Notes under the pieces: generated by a model
The model's input: the letters and a program-made list of their open reading frames with translations, nothing else
What the model was told of the DNA's origin: nothing
Database searches by the model: none
Origin: Mycobacterium sp. MFM001
GTDB taxonomy: Bacteria > Actinomycetota > Actinomycetes > Mycobacteriales > Mycobacteriaceae
DNA: 64,000 nucleotides
Assembly (NCBI RefSeq): GCF_003402475.1
Contig: NZ_BFAB01000001.1
Span: 248,001-312,000 of the forward strand
Reading direction: 5' to 3'
Part shown: positions 33,573-46,119 of the stretch, in pieces
Numbering within the stretch: the first letter of the stretch is position 1
Layout: each line of letters opens with the position of its first letter
Position numbers and translations under genes: made by a program

Positions 33573-34378
33573 CGGGCAAGGTGGATTTTTCCGGCGTGCG
33601 CTGGGGCTCGGTGGAGTGGACGAACCTGTGCACGCTGTACCTGCGCGCGTACGAAAGCCGTTTGGCGCAACCGATTCTCGGCGACCGCGCGGCCGCCGAC
33701 GCCGTCGACCGGATCGACTACGACTTCGCCCGCGTGCACCGCAGAGTCCAGCCGTCGATCTACCAGTTTCTGGTTGCGTTGCGCGCCAAGCAACTTGACG
33801 ACTGGGCTGCCGACTTCCTGAACCGCAATCCGGACGCCGTGGTGCTGCACCTGGGCTGCGGGCTGGACACCCGATATTTCCGGCTGCAGCCGGCGCAACA
33901 GTGGTTCGACATTGACGTCCCGCAAGTGATCAGCTTGCGTCGCCAGTTGTACGACGACACCGACCGCTACCGGATGATCGGGTCGTCGGTGACAGATCCG
34001 CAATGGCTAGACCAGATTCCGGCGGGCCGCTCGGGGTTGATCATCGCCGAAGGACTGCTGATGTATCTGAGCGAAGCCGAGATACGCGACCTGCTGCAGC
34101 GGCTGCTCGATCGGTTCGACCACGGTGAACTGCTGGCTGATCTCGGGGCGTGGTGGGGTCCGCGACTGTCCAAGATGCTCACGTCGGGAATCACCAAATC
34201 CGGCACGCGCGACGGCCGCGAATTCAGCGAGTGGAACCCGCGGCTGAAACTCGTCGAGATATCACCGATCATCGACGCGACGAAAATCCCGTTGCGACCG
34301 CAACGTGCGCTCTACCGGATACTCGGCGCGATCCCGGTCGTCAGGAACTCTGACCGGCTGTTTCGATTTCGGTTTTGA
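33569..34378 (+). CDS. SAM-dependent methyltransferase, LCM/PPM-like
   Basis: This methyltransferase of about 269 residues belongs to the leucine carboxyl methyltransferase-like family. Motifs are LAQPILGDRAAADAVDRIDYDF, the SAM site VVLHLGCGLDTRYFRL, DIDVPQV and [13 protein letters not shown] at 33569 with GGAGG upstream overlaps the regulator stop (GTGA). It resembles the protein at 50520 more than the pair at 44185/45120. Its acceptor is unknown. The 3' end overlaps the convergent TetR gene by 38 bases. Confidence 0.87.
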   Translation: MTGKVDFSGVRWGSVEWTNLCTLYLRAYESRLAQPILGDRAAADAVDRIDYDFARVHRRVQPSIYQFLVALRAKQLDDWAADFLNRNPDAVVLHLGCGLDTRYFRLQPAQQWFDIDVPQVISLRRQLYDDTDRYRMIGSSVTDPQWLDQIPAGRSGLIIAEGLLMYLSEAEIRDLLQRLLDRFDHGELLADLGAWWGPRLSKMLTSGITKSGTRDGREFSEWNPRLKLVEISPIIDATKIPLRPQRALYRILGAIPVVRNSDRLFRFRF

Positions 34379-34997
34379 CGCCCAGCGGTGACTCCGCGCG
34401 GATCGTCTCGTCGCGGATCAACCCGCGCAGCAGCGCGGTGCTGAACTCGGCGGCAATCTCCTGTGCCGAGCGACGGCCGTGGGGCCGCAGCCACCGGTAG
34501 GCGCCCAGCGTCATCCCGATGTAGCCGAGCGCAAGCACGTGCGAGTCGCATTCGTAGAACTCGCCGCTGGCGATGCCGCGGTCGATGAGGCCGTGCACGT
34601 GCTCGTAGACCTGGATCTCTTTCTCGCGGACCGCGGCGACCTGCTCTTCGGTGAACCACTCGGTGATGTACGGCTGCTCCTGGAAGTACACGGCCGCCCC
34701 TTCGGGGTTGGCGGCGATCTGGTTGAGCAGCCGCACCGTGTACTGATACAGCGCCTCACGCGCGGAGATCGACGGATCGTCGTGGACTGCCGCCAACGTG
34801 CGCTCGGCAGCCTGCTGATAGATGTCGTAGAGGATCAGCGACTTGCTGGCGTAGTAGTGGTAGACCGTGGCCTTGTTCAGCCCGACCACGTCGGCGACGT
34901 CGTCCATCCGGGTACCGTGGTAGCCGCGCGCGGCGAACAGCTTGGTGGCGACGGTCAGCAGCTCTTCACGGCGGGAGAGCCCGTTCTCGGATGGCAT
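34341..34997 (-). CDS. TetR-family regulator (Rv0158 orthologue)
   Basis: This 218-residue TetR protein has the HTH RMDDVADVVGLNKATVYHYYASKSLI and the ligand-domain text VYFQEQPYITEWFTEEQVAAVREKE, nearly as in M. tuberculosis Rv0158. ATG 34997 with GGGAG 5 bases upstream is preferred over an ATG 10 codons earlier. A short inverted repeat AGTAGT-N7-ACTACT lies about 54 bases upstream (35051-35069) and may be its operator. Regulon and ligand are unknown to me. Confidence 0.9.
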   Translation of the reverse strand: MPSENGLSRREELLTVATKLFAARGYHGTRMDDVADVVGLNKATVYHYYASKSLILYDIYQQAAERTLAAVHDDPSISAREALYQYTVRLLNQIAANPEGAAVYFQEQPYITEWFTEEQVAAVREKEIQVYEHVHGLIDRGIASGEFYECDSHVLALGYIGMTLGAYRWLRPHGRRSAQEIAAEFSTALLRGLIRDETIRAESPLGVKTEIETAGQSS

Positions 34998-35137
34998 GTG
35001 TACTCCCTGTCGGCCGGCCGGGTCCACGTGCCGGTATCAATCAACTGGTTAGTAGTCTAGGCAACTACTGTCGCGCCGTTGCCCGATGGGACTAGACTTG
35101 CCTGGCGAACCGCGTCGTCAAGTCGAGAGGTGCTCAG

Positions 35138-35269
35138 ATGAATCCCGATCCTGACCCGAGCTACGACTTTTCCGACGAGCTCGAGTTCTTCTTCAAGTAC
35201 ATGCCCTGGGGCTTCCGCGGCGTCGTCGACGGCAACGGCTACCCGCCGCCGAACTATCCCCCCGTCTAG
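35138..35269 (+). CDS. Small conserved protein (Rv0157A orthologue, 43 residues)
   Basis: This short gene encodes 43 residues beginning MNPDPDPSYDFSDELEFFFKY and ending in a Pro/Tyr-rich tail (GNGYPPPNYPPV). M. tuberculosis has a 43-residue gene, Rv0157A, at the same spot between Rv0158 and pntB, which supports it as real. AGAGG sits about 8 bases before the ATG. There is no membrane segment or known domain. Its stop overlaps the convergent pntB stop. Confidence 0.72.
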   Translation: MNPDPDPSYDFSDELEFFFKYMPWGFRGVVDGNGYPPPNYPPV

Positions 35270-36690
35270 AGGGCTTTGAGTTCCTCAGTCACCTCTGACA
35301 CCGACTTCTTGGCGTCGCCGAACAACATCGTGGTGCCCTCAGCGTAGAACAGCGGGTTGTCGATGCCGGCAAACCCCGAATTCATCGACCGCTTCAGCAC
35401 GATCACCGACTTGGACTTGTCCACGTTGAGGATCGGCATGCCGTAGATGGGGCTGGACGCCTCGTTGCGGGCCGCCGGGTTGGTGACGTCGTTGGCGCCG
35501 ATGACCAGCGTGACGTCGGTGCGGGCGAACTCGTCGTTGATGTCGTCCATGTCTTTCATCGCGTCGTAGTCGACCTCGGCCTCGGCCAGCAGCACGTTCA
35601 TGTGGCCGGGCATCCGGCCCGCGACGGGGTGGATCGCGTATTTCACTGGGACGCCACGGTTTTCGAGCAGGCTGGCCATGTCCTTGACCGCATGCTGGGC
35701 CTGCGCGACAGCCAGCCCGTAACCCGGCACCACGATCACCTGGTTGGCATAGGCCATCTGGATCGCGGCGTCTGCGGCCGAGGTGGACTTGACGTGCTTG
35801 TCGCCGCCGTCGCCGCCACCGGGAGCGATCCCGCCGCCACCAAACCCGCCGGCGACGATGGCCGGGATGGAGCGGTTCATCGCCTTGGCCATCAGGTTGG
35901 TCAGGATCGAACCGGAGGCGCCGACGATCATGCCTGCGACGATCATCGCGGTGTTGTTCAGCGCCAACCCGGCCGCGGCCGCCGACAGGCCGGTCATCGC
36001 GTTGAGCATCGAGATCACGACGGGCATGTCGGCGCCGCCGATCGGCAGCACCACCATCAGACCCAGCACACCGGCGGCGGCCAGCAGCCCGATCATCCAC
36101 CACAGCGACACCCCGCCGCTGCCCGGATGGGCGCCGAGCCCGATCACCACCGCGGCGGCAATGGCGCCGGCCAACAGCAGCAGGTTCAGCGGCTGTTGCG
36201 CCTTGCCGATGCCGATCGGCCGGCCGGAGATGATCTCTTGCAGCTTGCCGAACGCGACCAGTGAGCCCCAGAACGAAATTGAGCCGATGATGGCGCCGAA
36301 CAACGATGCCACGACCACGTGCGCGGTCGGCGACTCATCGGGCGGAAATGCCGAAAAGCCCGTCGTGTCAATGAATTCCGAGAGGGCGATCAACGCGACG
36401 GTGCCACCACCGACGCCGTTGAAGAACGCCACCAGCTGCGGCATCGCCGTCATCTTTGTCAGCCGCGCCGGTGGCACGCCGAGCACGACGCCTAGAACCA
36501 GGCCCGCGATGATCAGCGGCCACTGATGGGTATGACGGATGAGGATCAGCGTGGCTGCCACGGCGATCGCCATGCCCACCGCGGCGATCAAGTTGCCACG
36601 CACCGCGGTCTTGGGCCCGGTCAGGCCCATCAGCCCGTAGATGAACAGCGCGAACGAGATGATGTAGAGAACCGTGACGAGGTAGTTCAT
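35266..36690 (-). CDS. pntB: NAD(P) transhydrogenase subunit beta
   Basis: This is the beta subunit of the proton-pumping transhydrogenase, 474 residues. About nine hydrophobic helices occupy the first 280 residues. The cytoplasmic NADP(H) domain follows with VVPGYGLAVAQAQHAV, HPVAGRMPGHMNVLLAEA, LVIGANDVTNPAARN and VIVLKRSMNSGFAGIDNPLF. The complex uses the proton gradient to make NADPH from NADH. ATG 36690 overlaps the pntAb stop (ATGA). Confidence 0.96.
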   Translation of the reverse strand: MNYLVTVLYIISFALFIYGLMGLTGPKTAVRGNLIAAVGMAIAVAATLILIRHTHQWPLIIAGLVLGVVLGVPPARLTKMTAMPQLVAFFNGVGGGTVALIALSEFIDTTGFSAFPPDESPTAHVVVASLFGAIIGSISFWGSLVAFGKLQEIISGRPIGIGKAQQPLNLLLLAGAIAAAVVIGLGAHPGSGGVSLWWMIGLLAAAGVLGLMVVLPIGGADMPVVISMLNAMTGLSAAAAGLALNNTAMIVAGMIVGASGSILTNLMAKAMNRSIPAIVAGGFGGGGIAPGGGDGGDKHVKSTSAADAAIQMAYANQVIVVPGYGLAVAQAQHAVKDMASLLENRGVPVKYAIHPVAGRMPGHMNVLLAEAEVDYDAMKDMDDINDEFARTDVTLVIGANDVTNPAARNEASSPIYGMPILNVDKSKSVIVLKRSMNSGFAGIDNPLFYAEGTTMLFGDAKKSVSEVTEELKAL

Positions 36691-37013
36691 TTCGCCACCG
36701 GCTCCTCAGTTTTGACAGGCGCTGGCTTCTTGCCTTTGAACATGCCCAGCATCCGGTCGGTGACGATGAAGCCGCCGATCACGTTCAGCGTGCCGAAAAC
36801 CAGCGCGACAAACAGGATGATCTGCAAGGCGAGCGACGGGTGCTCGATCGTTCCGAGCACCAGCAGCGCGCCGAGCACCACGATGCCGTGGATGGCGTTG
36901 GTGCCCGACATCAGCGGAGTGTGCAGCGTGTTGGGCACTTTCGAGATCACGGCAAAGCCGACGAACCCGGACAGCACCAGGATCGCCAGGTTGGCCAGAA
37001 GTTCGTCGTACAT
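36687..37013 (-). CDS. pntAb: NAD(P) transhydrogenase subunit alpha part 2
   Basis: This small membrane subunit has 108 residues and three hydrophobic helices: NLAILVLSGFVGFAVISKV, GIVVLGALLVLGTI and LQIILFVALVFGTLNVIGGF. It anchors the NAD-binding alpha1 subunit in the membrane. The arrangement Aa, Ab, B as three genes is typical of actinobacteria. Its ATG directly abuts the pntAa stop, and its stop overlaps the pntB start. Confidence 0.95.
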   Translation of the reverse strand: MYDELLANLAILVLSGFVGFAVISKVPNTLHTPLMSGTNAIHGIVVLGALLVLGTIEHPSLALQIILFVALVFGTLNVIGGFIVTDRMLGMFKGKKPAPVKTEEPVAK

Positions 37014-38105
37014 CTAGCTGTCCTCTCCGCGGGTCACGCACGCGGCCGCCACGACTTCGTCGTCGAAATCGGGGGCCAGCTTGCCGTCCTTGATCAGCAG
37101 TTCCAGCAGCGCGGTGATGTTCTTGCTGTAGAGCTCGCTGGCGTGTTCGGGCATGGTCGCCGGCAGATTCAGCGGCGCGGCGATCGTGACGTCATGTTTG
37201 ACGACGGTCTGGCCCGGCTCGGTGAGTTCGCAGTTGCCGCCCGCCTCGCCGGCCAGGTCGACCACCACGCTGCCCGGCTTCATGCCTTGCACCGCGGCGG
37301 CGGTCACCAGCCGCGGCGCCGGCTTGCCGGGCACCAGCGCGGTGGTGATCACCACGTCGAAACCGGTGATGGCCTCCTCGAGGGCCTTCTGTTGCTGCGC
37401 GCGTTCCTCGTCGGTGAGCTCGCGCGCATAGCCGCCCTCACCCGACGCGTCGATCCCGACATCCAGCCACTGCGCGCCCACCGAGCGGACCTGGTCGGCG
37501 ACCTCGGGCCGCACGTCGTAGCCGGAGGTACGGGCGCCCAGCCGCTTGGCGGTCGCCAGTGCCTGCAGCCCCGCCACCCCGACGCCGAGAACTAATACGG
37601 TGGCCGGCTTCACGGTGCCCGCCGCGGTGGTCAGCATCGGGAAGAACCGGGTCGACTCCGAGGCGGCCAGCAGCACGGCCTTGTAGCCGGCCACGTTGGC
37701 TTGCGACGACAGCGCGTCCATCGCCTGCGCGCGGGAGATCCGCGGGATGGCCTCGAGCGCGAACGCCTGCACGCCGGCCTGCCTCAGCGCCTCGATCTGG
37801 TTGTCGGCGTTGCGGGGCGCGAGGAACCCGATCAGTGTCTGGCCGTTGCGGAGCCGGCTCACCTCGTCGGCGGTGGGCGGCGCCACCTTGACGACGACGT
37901 CGGCGGCCCAGGCGTCGCCGATGCTGGCCCCGGCCTCGGTGTAGAGGTCGTCGGGAAGCAATGCCCGTTCACCGGCGCCGGATTCCACGACCACCCCGAC
38001 ACCACTTTTGACCAGCGGGCCGACAGCTTTGGGTACCAGCGCGACCCGTCGCTCGTCGGCCCCGGACTCGGCGACCACCCCGACCGTCGTCTGCGTTTCC
38101 GTCAT
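37014..38105 (-). CDS. pntAa: NAD(P) transhydrogenase subunit alpha part 1
   Basis: This is the soluble NAD(H)-binding subunit, 363 residues. Its alanine-dehydrogenase/PNT fold shows ESGADERRVALVPKAV, YKAVLLAAS, the nucleotide loop VLVLGVGVAGLQALATAKRLGA, RPEVADQVRSVGA and SVVVDLAGEAGGNCELT. ATG 38105 (MTETQTTVGVVAESG) is preferred over an in-frame ATG 15 codons upstream. It is the first gene of the pnt operon; the 172-base region upstream holds its promoter, but I see no clear motif. Confidence 0.95.
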   Translation of the reverse strand: MTETQTTVGVVAESGADERRVALVPKAVGPLVKSGVGVVVESGAGERALLPDDLYTEAGASIGDAWAADVVVKVAPPTADEVSRLRNGQTLIGFLAPRNADNQIEALRQAGVQAFALEAIPRISRAQAMDALSSQANVAGYKAVLLAASESTRFFPMLTTAAGTVKPATVLVLGVGVAGLQALATAKRLGARTSGYDVRPEVADQVRSVGAQWLDVGIDASGEGGYARELTDEERAQQQKALEEAITGFDVVITTALVPGKPAPRLVTAAAVQGMKPGSVVVDLAGEAGGNCELTEPGQTVVKHDVTIAAPLNLPATMPEHASELYSKNITALLELLIKDGKLAPDFDDEVVAAACVTRGEDS

Positions 38106-38277
38106 AGCGCGTCCGTCTTCTTTCCCTGCCCCCATTGGATCGGCACTCACCCTAACCCGACCGCCCGGCGCCGCTCCCCGGCGCTCACATGCAGCCGTCC
38201 GGAGATCGATTGTGCGGTTTTATCCGCGACGCGCCGCAGCGGGCGTATGACAACGCACAGTCGGCGGCTATCCGCGA

Positions 38278-38739
38278 CTACCACAGCGGGATGTCCTGGC
38301 CGTACTCCGCTTCCGGGCGTGGTCCGAACAAGCGCCGCTCGGATTCGGAGATCGCGACGTCGTTGATGCTGGCTTCGCGCCGGGACATCAGGCCGGTGTC
38401 CGCGAACTCCCACAGCTCGTTGCCGTAACTGCGATACCACTGGCCGGCGTCGTCGTGGCATTCGTACTGGAACCGCACGGCGATCCGGTTTCCGGTGAAT
38501 GCCCACAGGCTTTTGCGCAGGCAGTAGTCGAGCTCGCGCTGCCACTTGCGGGTCAGAAACGCGACGATTTCGTCGCGGCCGACGATGTGCAGGTCGCGGT
38601 TGCGCCAGTGCGAATCGGCCGTGTAGGCGGCCGCGACCTTCTCCGGGTCGCGGGTGTTCCAGGCGTCCTCGGCGGACTGAACCTTCTGCATCGCGGTCTC
38701 GAGCGTGAACGGCGGAAGCGGCGGGCGCGTCTCGGGCAT
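38278..38739 (-). CDS. DUF1348 (NTF2-like) protein
   Basis: This 153-residue protein has the DUF1348 pattern: [73 protein letters not shown] and a closing [21 protein letters not shown]. The fold is NTF2/SnoaL-like, and the function is not established. ATG 38739 is chosen because the longer frame would cross the divergent fadE2 start. The two genes are 28 bases apart. Confidence 0.85.
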   Translation of the reverse strand: MPETRPPLPPFTLETAMQKVQSAEDAWNTRDPEKVAAAYTADSHWRNRDLHIVGRDEIVAFLTRKWQRELDYCLRKSLWAFTGNRIAVRFQYECHDDAGQWYRSYGNELWEFADTGLMSRREASINDVAISESERRLFGPRPEAEYGQDIPLW

Positions 38740-38767
38740 GACACCATGCTGGCTTATCGTGACCGTC

Positions 38768-39991
<1,224 letters not shown>

Positions 39992-39992
39992 C

Positions 39993-40805
39993 GTGACGAC
40001 CGAGATCCGCGAACTGTCCGGCGCGTTGAACTTCCGCGACGTAGCGCTGTCAACCGGCGTGCGGCCCGGGCGGCTGTTTCGCTCCGGCGAGCTGAGCCGG
40101 CTCGACGACGACGGCCGCGACGCGCTGAACCGGTTGGGCATCACCGACATCGCCGACTTGCGTTCGCCCCGCGAGGTCGAGCGCCGCGGACCGGGCCGGG
40201 TGCCCGACGGCGTCGACATTCACCTGCTGCCGATCCCGGATCTCGCCGCGGAGGAGACCAATGGCGCTGCGCCGCACGAACATGCGTGGCAGCGGATGAT
40301 GACCGAGAAGCCCAGCGAGGAGTCGGTCGCCGACGCCGCCGCCCGCTACATGGTCGACGAGTACCGCCGGTTCCCCACCTACAACGGCGCCCAGCGCGCG
40401 CTGCGCCGCGTCATCATGCTGCTGGCTGCCGGCCGGCCGGTGCTGGCGCACTGCTTCGCAGGCAAGGATCGCACCGGGTTCATGGTCGCGACGGTCCTCG
40501 AAACGGTCGGCATCGACCGCGACGCCGTGCTGGCGGACTACTTGCGCAGCAACGACGCCGCCCCGCAGCTGCGCGAGCAGATTCTGGAGATGATCAAGCA
40601 GCGCTCCGAGACCGAATTGACGCCCGAGGTTATGACATTCACCGAGGCGCGGCTCTCCGACGAGGTCCTGGGTGTCCGTGAGGAATACCTGGATGCCGCG
40701 CGGCAGACGATCGACGACACCTTCGGCTCGCTCGAAGGCTACCTGCGCGACGCCGGCATCACAGAGTCCGACGTGGACCGGCTGCGCGAATCGTTGTTGA
40801 CCTGA
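39993..40805 (+). CDS. ptbB: Tyrosine/lipid phosphatase PtbB
   Basis: This 270-residue member of the bacterial tyrosine phosphatase family has the active-site loop VLAHCFAGKDRTGFMVA (HCx5R) near residue 155. Other family motifs are SGALNFRDVALSTGVRPGRLFRSGELSRL and ADLRSPREVERRGPG. M. tuberculosis PtpB (encoded by ptbB) is a secreted phosphatase active on phosphotyrosine and phosphoinositides. No signal peptide is visible here, as in that protein. GTG at 39993 follows the fadE2 stop by one base. Confidence 0.9.
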   Translation: MTTEIRELSGALNFRDVALSTGVRPGRLFRSGELSRLDDDGRDALNRLGITDIADLRSPREVERRGPGRVPDGVDIHLLPIPDLAAEETNGAAPHEHAWQRMMTEKPSEESVADAAARYMVDEYRRFPTYNGAQRALRRVIMLLAAGRPVLAHCFAGKDRTGFMVATVLETVGIDRDAVLADYLRSNDAAPQLREQILEMIKQRSETELTPEVMTFTEARLSDEVLGVREEYLDAARQTIDDTFGSLEGYLRDAGITESDVDRLRESLLT

Positions 40806-40811
40806 CGCAGG

Positions 40812-41780
40812 CTAAGGTTCGAGCACGACCTTGCCGAGCACCCCGCCGTCGGCCAGGGCCTGAAGCGCAGCCCGTCCCTCGGACAGCGGATGCCGTTGGG
40901 GTGGAGGAGGTTTCAAGCCACGGGCTACCAACTGGTTCAACCCCCAGGCGAACAGCTTGGCCGAACCTGGCACCTTGTTCAGGTATTCGCCCCACGCCAC
41001 GCCGACCACGCTGATGTTGCGCAGCAGCAACCGGTTGACCTTGACGGTGGGGATGCCGCCTGCGGCGAAGCCGATCACCAGCAGCTTGCCGTCCACCGCC
41101 AGCACCCGGATGGCGTCGTCGAACGCCGAGCCGCCCACCGGGTCGACGACGATGTCCACCCCGCGGCCGTCGGTGGCGTCGCGCACCGCCTTCGCCCAGC
41201 CGTCAGCTAAAGGCAGCACCACGTCCGCGCCCAGCGATTCGACGAAATCCGTTGCGCCCGTGCGGTGCACCATGGCGATCACCTTGCCGGCATCCATCGC
41301 CCGGGCGACCTGGATCGCCGCGGTGCCAACCCCGCCGGCCGAACCCAGCACCAGCACCGTGTCACCGGGCCGCATCGCCGCACGACGGGCCAGCGCGAAG
41401 TACATGGTGTTGTAATTCACCAGCAGCGCAACGGCTTCGGCGTCGTCGAGCTCCGCGGGACTGTGCACCACATTGTCCAGCGGCACGGCCACCTGTTCGG
41501 CGAAGCCACCGAGAATCCCGAACGCCGACACCCGATCCCCCACGGCGAAACCGGATTCTTCGGGCGCCCAACTCACCACGCCCGCGGTCTCCATGCCGGG
41601 GATGAATGGCGGCGGCAGCTTCAGCTGGTATTCGCCTTTGCTCAGCAGCAGATCCGGAAAGCACACGCCGGCGGCGCGCACGTCGACGACCACCGTGTCG
41701 TCATTGCCGGCGACGTCGTCGACGTCGGTGTACACCAAACCGGATGGACCCGAGAGCTCCTGTACCACACAGGCTTTCAC
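40812..41780 (-). CDS. Quinone oxidoreductase-type MDR enzyme (Rv0149 orthologue)
   Basis: This zinc-free MDR protein of 322 residues resembles NADPH:quinone oxidoreductase. It has MKACVVQELSGPSGLVYTDVD, PFIPGMETAGVV, VLVLGSAGGVGTAAIQVARAM for NADPH, and LADGGVLGKVVLEP at the end. It should reduce quinones or enone-type substrates. It is the last of a minus-strand run of Rv0149-Rv0147 orthologues and ends 6 bases from the convergent ptbB gene. Confidence 0.9.
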   Translation of the reverse strand: MKACVVQELSGPSGLVYTDVDDVAGNDDTVVVDVRAAGVCFPDLLLSKGEYQLKLPPPFIPGMETAGVVSWAPEESGFAVGDRVSAFGILGGFAEQVAVPLDNVVHSPAELDDAEAVALLVNYNTMYFALARRAAMRPGDTVLVLGSAGGVGTAAIQVARAMDAGKVIAMVHRTGATDFVESLGADVVLPLADGWAKAVRDATDGRGVDIVVDPVGGSAFDDAIRVLAVDGKLLVIGFAAGGIPTVKVNRLLLRNISVVGVAWGEYLNKVPGSAKLFAWGLNQLVARGLKPPPPQRHPLSEGRAALQALADGGVLGKVVLEP

Positions 41781-41790
41781 GGCCGGTGGC

Positions 41791-42651
41791 TCAGAGCGAG
41801 AACTTCGCCTGCTGAGCTCCGGACAGGTCGGTGATTGTCGACCATTTCCCGGCCACGTCGTCGACCGACGGCGGCTCGGAGAACGTCACGCCTTCGTTCT
41901 GGAACAGCGCGGTCCGCTGCACCTTGCCGCCGCCGACGATGAACACCGATCCGGTGTCGTCGGATTCCTCGGTGCACAGGTAGGCCACCACCGGCGCCAC
42001 GTACTCGGGGGTGAGCTTCTCGAACACCTCAGGCGGCAGGATGTCTTGCGTCATCCGGGTGGCGGCGATCGGCGCCAGCGCGTTGGCGTGGATGTTGTAC
42101 TTCGCGCCCTCCTGGGCCAGCGTGTTGATCAACCCGACCAGGCCCAGCTTGGCCGCGCCGTAGTTGGCCTGCCCGAAGTTGCCGAACAGCCCGCTGGTGG
42201 ACGTGGCGACCACCACCCGGCCGAAGCTCTGCTCACGGAAATGCGGCCAGGCCGCGCGGATGACGTTGTAACCGCCGTAGAGGTGCACTTTGAGCACGGC
42301 GTCCCAGTTCTCGAACGACATCTTGTGGAACGTGCCGTCCCGCAGAATCCCCGCGTTGCTGACCACGCCGTCGACCTTGCCGAACTCGTCGAGGGCTGTC
42401 TTGATGATGTTCTCCGCGCCCTCCGATTCGGCCACGCTGTCGTAGTTCGCGACGGCGCGCCCGCCGGCGTCCTTGATCTCGGCGACCACCTGGTCGGCCA
42501 TCGAATGCCCGGCGCCCGTCCCGTCGCGGGCTCCACCTAGGTCGTTGACGACGACACTGGCGCCTTCACGCGCGAGGGTCAGCGCGTACTCGCGCCCCAA
42601 TCCCCCGCCGGCTCCGGTGACGACGATGACGCGATCCTGCACTCCGGGCAT
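41791..42651 (-). CDS. SDR, 3-hydroxyacyl-CoA dehydrogenase type (Rv0148 orthologue)
   Basis: This 286-residue SDR resembles the dehydrogenase unit of multifunctional beta-oxidation enzymes. It has VIVVTGAGGGLGREYALTLAREGASVVVNDLGG, SNAGILRDGTF, TSTSGLFGNFGQANYGAAK (catalytic Ser, Tyr, Lys) and NALAPIAATRMT. The Asp in VNDLGG implies NAD(H). It lies next to Rv0149 and Rv0147 orthologues, suggesting an acyl-chain oxidation role. Confidence 0.9.
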   Translation of the reverse strand: MPGVQDRVIVVTGAGGGLGREYALTLAREGASVVVNDLGGARDGTGAGHSMADQVVAEIKDAGGRAVANYDSVAESEGAENIIKTALDEFGKVDGVVSNAGILRDGTFHKMSFENWDAVLKVHLYGGYNVIRAAWPHFREQSFGRVVVATSTSGLFGNFGQANYGAAKLGLVGLINTLAQEGAKYNIHANALAPIAATRMTQDILPPEVFEKLTPEYVAPVVAYLCTEESDDTGSVFIVGGGKVQRTALFQNEGVTFSEPPSVDDVAGKWSTITDLSGAQQAKFSL

Positions 42652-42690
42652 AGCTGTCCTTTCTGGATACCAAGGGAGGGACGCGGCGGG

Positions 42691-44106
42691 TCAGAACAGC
42701 CGGCGCGCCAACTTCCACGCCTTCTCTGTATACGGCGGGTAGATCATCGCCGACACATCGGGTCGGGTCGGCTTGGTCAACACCGACTTGCGGTGGCTGA
42801 ACTCCTCGAAGCCGAAGCGGCCGTGGTAGGCGCCCATCCCCGACGCGCCGACCCCGCCGAACGGCAGCTTGGCGGTGGTCACCTGGAAGGCGAGGTGGTT
42901 GACCAGCATCCCACCGGCAGGCACCTCCTTGATCACCCGCTCCCGCACGGCACGGGTCTTGGTGAACAGGTAGGCCGACAACGGCTTTGGCCTCGAATTC
43001 ACGAATTGTATTGCCTCGTCGAGAGACTGGACGGAGATCACCGGCAGGATCGGGCCGAAGATCTCGTTTTTCATCAGTGCGTCGTCGGGGTCGGGGTCGA
43101 CGACCACCGTCGGCTGGATCCGCAGGTCCGCGGCGTCCGACTTGCCGCCGACCGCGATGTTCCCCTTCGTCTCTGCCAGATAACTTGTCAGCCGGTCGAA
43201 TTGGCGCTGGTTGACAATCCGCATGCCGTTCGGGTCTTCGGATCCGAACGTCGTGATGGCTTCGCCGATCTTGTTGACGAGCTCGTCGCGGATCTTGGCG
43301 TCGGCCAGTACGTAGTCGGGTGCGACGCAGGTCTGGCCGGCGTTCATCAGTTTGATCCAGGCGATCCGCTTGGCGGCGACGTCGACGTCGGCGTCGGCGG
43401 CGACGATCACCGGGCTCTTGCCGCCGAGCTCCAGCGTGACCGGAGTCAGGTGCGGCGCCGCGGCTTCGTAGACCTTGCGGCCGATGTCGGTGCCGCCGGT
43501 GAACAACACGCGGTCGAACCCCTGCGCCAGCAGCCCCTGGCTGACCGAGGCGTCGCCCTCCACCACGGCGATCGCGTCGTTGTCCAGGTATTGCGGCACC
43601 AACTCGGCCATCAAGTGGGCCGATGCCTCCGCGACCTCAGATGGCTTGAGTACCACGGTGTTTCCGGCTGCGATCGCACCGACCGCCGGGCCGAGCGTCA
43701 GGTAGAACGGGTAATTCCACGCGCCGATGATCAGGACCGTGCCGTACGGCTCGTATTCGATCCAGCCGCGGCCGGGCAACTGCGAAAGCTCGAGCCGGGT
43801 GTACTTGCGGCGCATCCACTTCTTGACATGCTTGGCGGCATAGCGCGCCTCGCCGGCAGTGGTCGCGGTGTCGGCCATCCACGCCTCGAACGGCTTGCGG
43901 CAGAGGTCGTGATTCAGCGCGTCGGCGATCTTGGCCTCGTTCTCGGCCATCATGCGTTCGAGGTTGCGAAGCTGCTCGCGCCGCCATTCCACCGGCCGGG
44001 TCTTGCCGGCGGCGAAGGTTTGGCGTAAGCGGGCAACCGTCTTCGCGACATCCGTTGCGGGCGGGGTGACGGCGCTGGTGGTGTTGGCTGCGGCTTCGGT
44101 CGTCAT
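42691..44106 (-). CDS. Aldehyde dehydrogenase, class 3 type (Rv0147 orthologue)
   Basis: This 471-residue NAD(P)-dependent aldehyde dehydrogenase is of the fatty-aldehyde type. It has GAWNYPFYLTLGPAVGAIAAGNTVVLKPSE, FTGGTDIGRKV, Glu in LELGGKSPVIV, the catalytic Cys in NAGQTCVAPDYVL and PFGGVGASGMGAYHG. ATG 44106 is chosen over a start 14 codons upstream. It would oxidise long-chain aldehydes to acids. The sequence ends in a weakly hydrophobic segment. Confidence 0.92.
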   Translation of the reverse strand: MTTEAAANTTSAVTPPATDVAKTVARLRQTFAAGKTRPVEWRREQLRNLERMMAENEAKIADALNHDLCRKPFEAWMADTATTAGEARYAAKHVKKWMRRKYTRLELSQLPGRGWIEYEPYGTVLIIGAWNYPFYLTLGPAVGAIAAGNTVVLKPSEVAEASAHLMAELVPQYLDNDAIAVVEGDASVSQGLLAQGFDRVLFTGGTDIGRKVYEAAAPHLTPVTLELGGKSPVIVAADADVDVAAKRIAWIKLMNAGQTCVAPDYVLADAKIRDELVNKIGEAITTFGSEDPNGMRIVNQRQFDRLTSYLAETKGNIAVGGKSDAADLRIQPTVVVDPDPDDALMKNEIFGPILPVISVQSLDEAIQFVNSRPKPLSAYLFTKTRAVRERVIKEVPAGGMLVNHLAFQVTTAKLPFGGVGASGMGAYHGRFGFEEFSHRKSVLTKPTRPDVSAMIYPPYTEKAWKLARRLF

Positions 44107-44184
44107 TGGGGTCCCCTTCCTGACCGGCGGAAGCCCAATCCTAATCAACCACCCGGTTGGGCAACAGGGCCGGCAGTGCGGGGA

Positions 44185-46064
<1,880 letters not shown>

Positions 46065-46119
46065 GCCGCGACCATGTTACCCAATAAGTTAGGCAAACTA
46101 TCTGCTGTTGTGGGCTAGA

